This document shows positions 56,100 to 64,000 of a stretch of 64,000 nucleotides of DNA, piece after piece. Made by a program: the position numbers and the translations under genes. The number at the start of each line of letters is the position of its first letter. Within the stretch, counting starts at the first letter, position 1. Origin of the DNA: Eriocheir sinensis (taxonomy: Eukaryota; Arthropoda; Malacostraca; Decapoda; Varunidae); the NCBI RefSeq assembly GCF_024679095.1, contig NC_066515.1:22934217-22998216 (forward strand), written 5' to 3'. The notes beneath the pieces were generated by a model. It did not search any database. It saw only the letters and a program-made list of their open reading frames with translations, and had not been told where the DNA came from.

Positions 56100-56760
56100 A
56101 ATCATTTAATAGATACCAAACTTTCCTCACGGTCTTTCCTCTCCCAGTCCGTCTCCTCGTCTCCGTCCCCGTCTTGGCCCGCAACGCACAACCTCCCCGG
56201 ACAAGGAAAACCCGGAGCGCTCATTAAAAGATACATGTTTAAAGTTCGCAATTGGAATTAATCTGGAAAACAGTCGGGGGTCGGTCAGCTCGGTGAAAGC
56301 CCCCGAGGCAGGCAGTGGTCCCCGATCCAGCCCTCTCCCTCTGCCACCCTCCCAATGCCTCTCCCTCCCTCTCTGTCTCGTCGGCGGTTCACTCTAAGCC
56401 TATTATTTGGCAATCACTGGCTTCATTTAAATTGGAGCCATGTAGTCGCCGGTCCCAGCCATCCCCGAGCCCCGCCAAGGAGGAGGGAAAGGAGGCACTT
56501 GTTCTGAGCTCCGTAGAGTGAAATTTATGAATGATAAACTACCACGGACTCAGCCTTTTGCGTCCCCGATGGTATAGCCCTGTGTTGTCCCGGCCGTGTT
56601 CAAATTGCGTCGATTCCCTAGCTATCGCCCTAACCACACCCCGCCTCCCCGCCCCGTGTCGCCCCTCCACGCCCCGCCCCAAGGCCCAAACTCGACCCTC
56701 TCCTCAAGTCACTCTCGTGCCCCAAGATCAAGGTTGAGGTTTGTTTAGGTTTCCCCGGAT
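56100..56760. other. Largest low-copy, CpG-containing island
   Basis: About 660 bp with little repetition, mixed GC-rich and AT-rich words, e.g. cgcaattggaattaatctgg, gcctattatttggcaatcac, ggcttcatttaaattggagc and gtgaaatttatgaatgataa. Short open frames at 56315-56521 and 56531-56737 match no family I recognise. The best candidate for a conserved non-coding element cluster or an unrecognised exon. Confidence 0.45.
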
Positions 56761-57160
56761 GGCTTGACTGAGGGAAAACTAACCCCCCTCTCACCCTTGT
56801 TTCTTCCCTCTCCCTCCTTCTCCTCCTCTCCCTTTCCTCCCCTGGGTGTTGTTTCCCTCCCTCTCACGCCCCTTCACGCATCCATTTTTCCCCTCACCTC
56901 CGTTCTTTCGTTTTTTTCATGTATTTCATCCACCTTCACTTTCCTAATATACATTCCCCGACCCCAGACTAAGACCAAGACCTAAAGACCAAAGACCACT
57001 GAAGGAAAGACACATGAAGACCGGAATTACGAACTTGACCCCATAGACCACTGTTTGCCAAGATGAAGACATGAACCACAGAGCCAAGAATCCAGGAATA
57101 TTTTGCTACTAGTTTTGCTTCATGTTAGACGCAGTAGAAATAGTTGCTAGATAGTTATAG
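56761..57160. other. C/T-rich then low-copy sequence
   Basis: 56780-56900 is pyrimidine-rich; 56950-57160 is balanced with repeated agacca words. No gene recognised. Confidence 0.5.
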
Positions 57161-57620
57161 TCGTAGTAGTAGTAGTAAAAGTAGTAGTGGTCGTAGTAGT
57201 AGTAGAAGTCGTAGTAGTAGTAGTAGTAGTAATAATAATGATAATTGCCATAATAGACCCTCAACGTATATTTTCCCTTGTTATATGTCCCCAAACCCTC
57301 ACCACCATCCCCCCACAAAGCCACAACACTCTCTCTCTCCCTCTTTTCCCTTCTTTCGTCACACCTTTCCTCCTATTTCCCTCATTTGCCTTTTCCCCTC
57401 TCCCCTTCTCCCCTTCGCAGTAGTAGTAAAAGTAGTAGTGGTAATAGTAGTAGTAGAAGTCGTAGTAGTAGTAGTAGTTATAATAATGATGGTAATAGTA
57501 ATAGTAATAATGATAATAGCAATAATAGGCCCTCAACGTAAATTTTCCCCTGTTATAAGTCCCCAGATCCTCACCACCTTCCTTCCACAAAGCCACGACA
57601 CTGTATCTCGCCATTATACT
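57161..57620. repeat. ~251-bp tandem duplication with TAG/AAT microsatellites
   Basis: agtagtaaaagtagtagtgg ends at 57190 and 57441 (251 bp). cctcaacgta followed by attttccc.tgttat recurs at 57259 and 57531, and ccacaaagccac is shared. Each copy opens with imperfect TAG triplets. Copy one carries a pyrimidine block absent from copy two. Confidence 0.93.
57331..57417. repeat. Second copy of the 54913-55001 segment
   Basis: The pyrimidine block at the junction of the two TAG-containing copies matches 54913-55001 closely, lacking a 3-bp ttc. Confidence 0.9.
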
Positions 57621-57719
57621 TTCGCCCTTCAGGAGAATATTAAAATAAAGCAATCTGCACTTTTTATTGGAGGCGGGACACAAAATGCAGTCTTCGTTCC
57701 AGGTGACTCGGGTGTTATA

Positions 57720-57970
57720 TAAACTTTTAGCACCTTTAACCGCGTGTGCACAATGGCGGGGCGAGATTGCGGCGGACGGCACCTCTACCCCTCCCGCCTG
57801 TACACCTGCTTGAGGACCGGCGGGTGGGGACGTCCCTTTAACGTGCCTGTACCTCGAGAGCTTGCTATATTTTACTGGGCATAAACACCTTGAAAGGGTC
57901 GGTCCTTTGCTCGTAAACGTAAACATTAAATCGAATAGTCTCGGAAACCGCTCGAGGTACGCATACTTTG
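57720..57970. other. GC-rich low-copy island
   Basis: CpG-rich, with acaatggcggggcgagattg and ctgtacctcgagagcttgc. No gene recognised. Confidence 0.45.
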
Positions 57971-58129
57971 AGTGTGTTTTTTTGCGCGTGCTCTGTTTTA
58001 CTTTACTTCGCCTTCGTTAATATAGCGAGTGTCGTGGTGAAAAAATTGGGAAGCGCGTATTCAAAGGGTAATTTTGAAGGGTCTGTGGGGGTAGACAGCG
58101 AAGACAAGATCTGAGGCAAAAAGGGGAGA

Positions 58130-58168
58130 GAAGAAGGAGGAGGAGGAGGAGGAGAAGGAGGAGGAGGA
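58130..58168. repeat. (GGA)n microsatellite
   Basis: GGA triplets with two GAA interruptions. Confidence 0.93.
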
Positions 58169-58239
58169 TGGTTTCGGTTCTACAAAAAAAGTAAAAAATG
58201 TAGAAAAGGGAAAATGAGGAATAGATAAGTAAGTTTTTT

Positions 58240-59075
58240 GGTGCGTATATGATAAAGAGAATAAACTAAACATGTAGATTATGAATGAAGGAGAGATAGG
58301 AGCATAACTAGAAGGGTGAATGGAACTAATTTATACACGGGAAAAAAGAAAAAGAATAAACTATACGTGAATTTTATGAATGAAGGAGAGACGGAAACAT
58401 ACGAATTAGAAAGGAGAATGAGACTCTTTTTTACATACAAGACAAAGAGAATCATAGAAACATACGAATTACAAAGAAGGGTGAGATTTTTTTTACACAC
58501 AAGACAAAGAGAATCAGAGAAACATACGAATTAAAAAGGAGAATGGGACTTTTTTACATACAAGACAAAGATAATCATAGAAACATATCAATTAAAAAGG
58601 AGAATGGGACTTTTTTACATACAAGACAAAGATAATCATAGAAACATATCAATTAAAAAGGAGAATGAGACTTTTTTACATACAAGACAAAGATAATCAT
58701 AGAAACATATCAATTAAAAAGGAGAATGGGACTTTTTTACATACAAGACAAAGAGAATCATAGAAACATACGAATTAGAAAGGGGATGAGATTTTTTTAC
58801 ATACAAGACAAAGAGAATCATAGGAACATACGAATTAGACAGGGGATGAGATTTTTTTACATACAAGACAAAGAGAATCATAGGAACATACGAATTAGAA
58901 ATGAGGATCAGATTTTTTTACATACAAGACAAAGATAATCATAGAAACATATCAATTAGAAAGGAGAATGAGACTTTTTTACATACAAGACAAAGATAAT
59001 CATAGAAACATATCAATTAAAAAGGAGGATGAGATTTTTTTACATACAATACAAAGAGAATCAACAAAACATTTT
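58240..59075. repeat. 61-bp minisatellite, eleven regular units plus diverged edge
   Basis: caagacaaag anchors at 58438, 58500, 58561, 58622, 58683, 58744, 58804, 58864, 58925 and 58986, with caatacaaag at 59047 (60-62 bp). Two longer diverged units lie at 58240-58437 (atgaatgaaggagaga). Unit types with acatatcaatta and acatacgaatta alternate in blocks. Confidence 0.97.
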
Positions 59076-59239
59076 CAGTAGTATCATTGTCTTTACGGTC
59101 TACTGAAGCTACACGGCCACAGTAGCAGACTCCCGAAGACTGCCACAGATAAGGGTTTGTAAACAAGACCAGAAAAAGGCATAAAACACTGAAGACAAAA
59201 GACAAAACAACGCACCGAGTAGAGAGGTTCGTTGTGCTG

Positions 59240-59740
59240 AATTCGGCGAACCTGATCGTAACTGTAATCGCAAACAGAAGAGGTGGAAAACATGAGCGAT
59301 AAGAGACATGATAAAAAGTTAGACAGAATGGTAGTTGTTGTTGGATCGTAAAGCAAAAAGAGTCGTAAGTGAATTCGCAAACAAGGGAGATGGTAAAAAT
59401 TAGCGATAAGAGTCAATAAAGTGGTTGGATAAATTGCCACTTGTTGTTGTTGAATCGTAAAGCAAAGGAGTCGTAAGTGAAATCGCACACACAAGACTGA
59501 AAACATTAACGATAAGAGACAAGAAAAGTTAGATAGCAAAAGAGTTGTAAATGAAAACGCAAATTAAATAGGCATAACAGCATTTTTCTATTATTTCGTA
59601 AAGCAAAGGAGTCGTAAGTGAACTCGCACACAAGAGATTGAAAACATTAACGATGAGAAACAAGAAAAGTTAGATAGCAAAAAAGTTGTAAATGAAAACT
59701 CAAATTAAATAGGCATAACAGCATTTTTATATTATTTTTT
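59240..59740. repeat. Repeat of 106-140-bp units, four copies
   Basis: cgtaagtgaa.tcgca or cgtaactgtaatcgca is at 59258, 59364, 59472 and 59612. The last two units (about 140 bp) share an extra aaattaaataggcataacag segment and are nearly identical. Confidence 0.92.
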
Positions 59741-59814
59741 TTTATTCCTTGGTTGCCTTATCCCAGCGAGGCCCACTTTATCTGTATTTACCCACTTAAC
59801 TCTCTAAATCATTT

Positions 59815-60560
59815 CCCATTCAGTCAGTCAGTCAATCCACATCGTCTCACACCTGCACTACTTTCCCAGGCGTTACTCTCAACCTGGAGACACCAACAAA
59901 AGCTCCACTATAAATATTAACACTACCAATCAGTCTTCGTTATTTTCCTACCTGTCATCCACTCCGCAGCCTCACCTGACACCCCACATCACCTCATTCT
60001 TGATTTTCTTTTCTAGGTACTGCGTTGCGCCTCGAGACAAAGCAAGAGCCCCAGTGTATGTATATTGACCGCCAATCACTTCACTCCTGTACCTGACAAG
60101 CCATTCTATAATTATCATCTCTTTCCTGCACATATATTACTTCAGGTATTGCTTCTACCTCGAGATAGTTACTCTATATAAATTCACTCCATCAGTCAAT
60201 CCACACTTGCCCTTACTGTTAGTCACTCCACACCTCTACGTGACACTCCTTCTAATAATTTTCACCTCCTTCCTGCATTTCTACTCCTCTAGGCATCATT
60301 TTTGACCTCGAGACAATAACGAAAGCGCCACTCTAAACATAAATTCACTCCATTCACTCAACACTTTCCCTTACAGTCACTCCACTTCTCTACCTGACAC
60401 TCCAACTAATGATTTTCACCTATTCCTGCATTTCTACTTCTCTAGCTATTATATTTTACCTGGAGACAGCAACAAAGCGCCGCTATATACCTTTGCTTCA
60501 TCTATAGCACTCTACCTTTTCCCTTACAGTCTTTCCCTTCACACCTTCACCTGACGTTCC
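59815..60560. repeat. Degenerate ~130-165-bp repeat, five units
   Basis: cctcgagac or cctggagac anchors at 59883, 60030, 60158, 60306 and 60469. Shared words are cacctgacactcc, ttcctgcatttctactcctctagg and aagcgccactataaa. Old and diverged. Confidence 0.85.
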
Positions 60561-60790
60561 CTGCAGTACTTCCCCTCCTCCTCCAGGTAGTTCTTCCCCC
60601 TCCAGACAGTGACCGCAGCGGCACTTTTCCTCCTCATTACGATGCCAGGGCCGACACTGACGCATCCCTTGTATCGAGTTAACATATTTCAATATTTATC
60701 ATTTCCACTACACACACCTCCCGAGACGCGCCCATGCCCCCAGGAGCCCAATTTTGTGGGTTTGTCGAGGGAACGAAGCACCTTCTTTCC

Positions 60791-61320
60791 CTCCTCCTCC
60801 TCCTCCTCCTCCTCTTCCCTCTCCTTCCCTCCCTCCCTCCCGACCTCACTCCTCCTCTTCTCGTGTCCCTTCTTCCTCTTTCTTCTCACCTCACCTTCTC
60901 ATCATCTTTGTTTCATATCTCTATCTTCTTTCTGTCGCCTCATATTCCTTTTTCTTTTCCCTCCTCTTTATCATTCTTACTTCTTATGTTTCCTTTCACG
61001 CTTCTTTTATTTCATCTTTTCTTCGTTTTTTCCCTTCGTTTTCGTTCTTGTCTTGCCCGTTCTATTTTCTTTTTCTCATTCCTTTCACACTCTTTCTCGT
61101 TCCTCTTTGTCTAGGTCTCTTCTCGTCTCACTCCTCTTCCTCTCTTCATTCCCTCGTCTTTGTACTCCCTCCTTCATCACTTCTCTTCTTTCTCCCTATT
61201 CTTTTCTCCCTCATCCTCGTCCCTCACTCCCTCCTTCCTTTCTCTCGTATTCCACCCTCTCCCTTCCTCCCCTTTCCAGCCTCCCTCTTCCCCTTCCCTC
61301 CCCATCTCCTGGAATCCCAT
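60791..61320. other. Pyrimidine-rich tract with (CTC)n
   Basis: CTC triplets at 60791-60814, then C/T-rich to 61320. The 305-codon frame at 60609-61526 runs through it and is stop-free by composition. Confidence 0.75.
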
Positions 61321-61362
61321 TAGAGTCCCCACAGCGGCTTCTCCCTGTCACCCTGCCGCGCT

Positions 61363-61379
61363 GGGGGGGGGGGGGGGGG
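61363..61379. repeat. Poly-G run of 17
   Basis: Seventeen consecutive G, the longest G-run in the window; its exact length is uncertain in most sequencing chemistries. Confidence 0.9.
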
Positions 61380-61482
61380 CAAGGCTTCACTCCAGACAAT
61401 ACACAAGGCGAGGCTGCCGCTAACTGGGGCTGCTCGGGAAAATATCGCAAGGGACGAGCTATGATTCACTGCCTCTTCCTCG

Positions 61483-61511
61483 ATGTGTGTGTGTGTGTGT
61501 GTGTGTGTGTG
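61483..61511. repeat. (TG)n microsatellite, 29 bp
   Basis: Perfect TG dinucleotides. Confidence 0.96.
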
Positions 61512-62153
61512 GATAGTGGAATGTGATTGTTGTTTATTATCTTGTTTGGTTTGTTGTATATTTGCATTTTTGTATTGAATCATATGTTTAGCTTCTCTTC
61601 AGTTGCCAGTCTTAGTTTCAATACTTTTTTTTTTTCCTCTGTTTTGAGAATACATTATAGCTGCTCATAGCCTCACTGTTCATCTTCGTCGCAGTAGCCT
61701 CTGAGCCATAGTTATAGATAAATAGGATAGATAGATAATAAAGATAACAATAATAGATACCATACATAACAGGCTTTATTTATTAGTGAGAAAAAATAAG
61801 GTTCCTGTTTGGACATCTGCACCAGAGAACGTAAGAAGATTATACAGATACTATGTTATTTTCACGTAGTTTTAGTAGAACATCATCAGGAAACTTTCAC
61901 ATACTCCCTTCAGGCCGTACCACTCCACATATTCGCCATTTCGCTATTATAATCTCCTTTCCCAACCCTCCATATGGGCAAAAAAAAGGTCGTTATTTTT
62001 CAGTTACCTGGCTAACGGTGCACCTGTCCTACGCTCTGCTAAGTGGCCGCTCCTCACCTTCCCTCGCCAGGTATAATAGTTAATTGTGGGCTCGCGTGCC
62101 TCGAATTATCATAAGAATACTGCGAGCTCAGCCGGAGGGAAGGTGGCCGTGTG
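61512..62153. other. AT-rich low-copy sequence
   Basis: GATA-like words at 61715-61760, otherwise non-repetitive. No gene recognised. Confidence 0.5.
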
Positions 62154-62186
62154 TATGTATGTATGTATGTATGAATGTATGTATGA
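62154..62186. repeat. (TATG)n microsatellite
   Basis: TATG tetramers with one GAATG variant. Confidence 0.93.
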
Positions 62187-62204
62187 AAATGTCGGTAATG
62201 ATTC

Positions 62205-62535
62205 ATGCAACACAAAACCTAAGTACTCAACACACAACACATGCGGCACAAACGCAACATTCAACACATGCAACACCCCAAACATGCAACATAAAACCTA
62301 AATACTCAACACACAACACATGCAGTACAGTCACAACACATACAACACACAACACACACAACCCCCAAAACATGCAACATAAAAGCTAAATACTCAACAC
62401 AACACATGCAGTACAGTCACAACACATACAACACACAATACACATGCAACACACAACACATACAACACCCAACACACATGCAACACACAACACATACAAC
62501 CCCCAAAACATGCAACACAAATCCTGAACACTCCA
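62205..62535. repeat. ACA-rich minisatellite, units 79-138 bp
   Basis: atgcaacataaaa.ctaaat or a variant starts at 62205, 62284, 62372 and 62510. catgcagtacagtcacaaca and caacacacaaca fill the units. The third unit is enlarged by an internal duplication of catgcaacacacaacacata. Confidence 0.92.
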
Positions 62536-62715
62536 CCCACACGAGAGGAAAGCATCTGCACTTGCCGTCACTCCCGAGCACAGTCTTTCATGCCGGTAAG
62601 AAAGGGCAAACAGAGCACCAGGAACAGTCCATGTCAGGTGCTCCTTCGCCAGGTATTTGGGGAGCAAACAGAGGATACATAATTTGGCAGCAATTTAACT
62701 TGTCCCTCGTTCCTT

Positions 62716-62862
62716 GGCGGTGGTGGGTGGTGGTGGTGGTGGGGGTGGTGGAAGCAGGGAGTGTTATTGGTGGTGGTGGTGGTAATAGTGGTGGTAATTG
62801 TGGTTGTGGTGGTGATGATGGATAGTGGTGACGGTGGTGGTTGTGGTGGTGGTGGTGAGTGC
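62716..62862. repeat. Imperfect (GGT)n array
   Basis: GGT/GTG triplets with GAT and AAT variants over about 145 bp. Confidence 0.92.
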
Positions 62863-63009
62863 TTGTGAACGCGTCTCCAAACATCGACAAAGACAAAGTT
62901 TACAGTTCATTAAATCTTATCTAAACAATCGCACTTCATTCTTTTCCGATTTGTGTTGTGTTTGTCGCCTCCGCTGCCTCACTTAGCTGTTTTGTCTCTG
63001 TGTGAATTA

Positions 63010-63870
63010 TGTTTGTTATCAATTTGTTATCTTATTTTTCCCTTCGTATATTGTCTTTTCTTCCTCGTCTTCCGCTTCCTTATTCGCATTACTATCGTTT
63101 AAATCTGTTTCTCTTCCTTCTTTCTCTTCTTATCTTTCGTTTCTTTGTTCCGTCACTCGTCTTCTCTCTTCGTTGTCGTTCCTTCTACCACTTTTGTTTC
63201 TTTTTCTTCTCCTCCTCCTTCTCTTCCACTTCTTTATCCGCAATGCTCTCCTTCGTATCTACTTATCTTCCTCCTTTCTCTTCTTTTCTTCCATTTCTTT
63301 CTTTCTCCACTCGTCTTTTTTTCCCTTTCGTGCCAAGTTCGTTCCTTCTACCACTTTTGTTCCTCCTTCTCTTCCACTTCTTTATCCGCAGCGGTCTCCT
63401 TCTTATCTACTTCTCTTCCTCCTTTCCCTTCTTTTCTACCATTTCTTTCTTTTTCCATTAGTTTTTTTCCGCTTTTGTGCCAAGTTCGGTCCTTCTTCTA
63501 CTGCTGCTCCTGTTTCTCTTCCTCTTCTTCCTCTTGTACCTCTTTATCCGCATTGTTATCGTTTAAATCAGCTTCTCTTCCTTCTTTCTCTTCTTTTCTT
63601 CCATTTCTTTCTTTTCCTACTCGTCTTTATTTTTCCCTTTTGTGCAAAGTTCGTTCCTTCTTCTACTTCTGCTCCTGTTTCTCCTCCTCATTCTCTTCCA
63701 CCTCTTTATCCGCAGTACTTTCCTTCAAATCCGTTTCTGTTCATCTTTTTCCTCCTTTTCTTCCATTTTTTTCTTTTTCCACTCGTCTTTTTATCGCTTT
63801 CGTGCTAAGTTCGTTCGTTCGTTGCTACTGCTCCTGTTTCTCCTCCTCCTCCTCCTCCTCCTCCTCTTCC
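63010..63870. repeat. ~155-bp pyrimidine minisatellite, five units, ending in (CCT)n
   Basis: tttatccgca or ttattcgca anchors at about 63081, 63237, 63383, 63544 and 63707 (156, 146, 161, 163). ctttcgtgccaagttcgttcc and variants mark unit joins, and cttttcttccatttctttct is shared. CCT triplets close the array at 63842-63873. Two plus frames stay open for about 250 codons by composition. Confidence 0.93.
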
Positions 63871-64000
63871 TCCTGAGGGCACCGCAGAGCCAGCCAACGT
63901 GTGTAAAATTGGGAATCGGTCCGGTGGTTTGCAACGCTCATTAAAACAGGAAATAAGAAGGAGACGAGAAGGCCGGGGAAATTTTTAGATCATGAATTTC

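Noticed and set aside
63002..63876. Two overlapping plus-strand frames of about 250 codons
   Set aside because: They are compositional readings of the 155-bp pyrimidine array; no domain, and two frames are open simultaneously.

Overview
The window looks like nuclear DNA from a repeat-dense animal genome, most likely a decapod crustacean, with brachyuran crab as my first guess. That assignment is inference from style, not from a marker gene. The signs are very abundant GA/CT, GT/AC, GGA/CCT and AGT/ACT microsatellites, roughly thirty minisatellite arrays with units of 19 to 250 bp, and frequent CAGGTGAG/CTCACCTG words in the low-copy DNA between them. There are no operon-like gene rows, ribosome binding sites, rRNA genes or recognisable protein-coding genes. 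The long open frames (for example about 400 codons at 8346-9596) are composition artefacts. They lie in almost pure pyrimidine strands, where stop codons cannot form because every stop contains a purine, and they read as low-complexity S/L/F/P strings.

Layout: 0-7 kb holds low-copy and purine-rich DNA with short degenerate minisatellites. 7.5-9.6 kb is a long pyrimidine tract. 10.4-11 kb is a clean four-unit 150-bp array. 12.5-18.5 kb alternates purine and pyrimidine arrays, with long CT, AC and GTA microsatellites. 18.66-19.76 kb is an 85-bp array grading from near-identical units to diverged longer ones, with a detached unit at 20.6 kb. 20.9-25.5 kb carries further tandem duplications and an ACT-type complex. 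26.1 kb has a tRNA-like (SINE-like) remnant, followed by a 155-bp array to 27.4 kb. 30-36.8 kb is a chain of arrays, including a 66-bp array that stays open in several frames. 41.2-42 kb holds the only recognisable protein-derived sequence, a frameshifted non-LTR reverse transcriptase fragment abutting a clean 18-unit 33-bp array. 44.9-55.3 kb has more arrays (28, 145, 42, 106, 31 and 103 bp) and two extreme CT microsatellites of 169 and 181 bp. 57-64 kb has a 251-bp duplication flanked by TAG repeats, and arrays of 61, about 108-140, about 150, about 80-140 and about 155 bp.

Between the arrays lie short islands of balanced, CpG-containing, non-repetitive sequence, notably at 2.0-2.4, 15.7-15.9, 22.55-22.8, 43.8-44.1, 48.7-49.0, 51.5-51.7 and 56.1-56.8 kb. 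These are the best places to look for conserved regulatory elements or unrecognised exons. I found no convincing undescribed gene system. The notable biology is repeat biology: strong purine/pyrimidine strand partitioning, arrays with a homogenised core and diverged edge, small displaced repeat copies, and hairpin-, triplex- or quadruplex-prone tracts.
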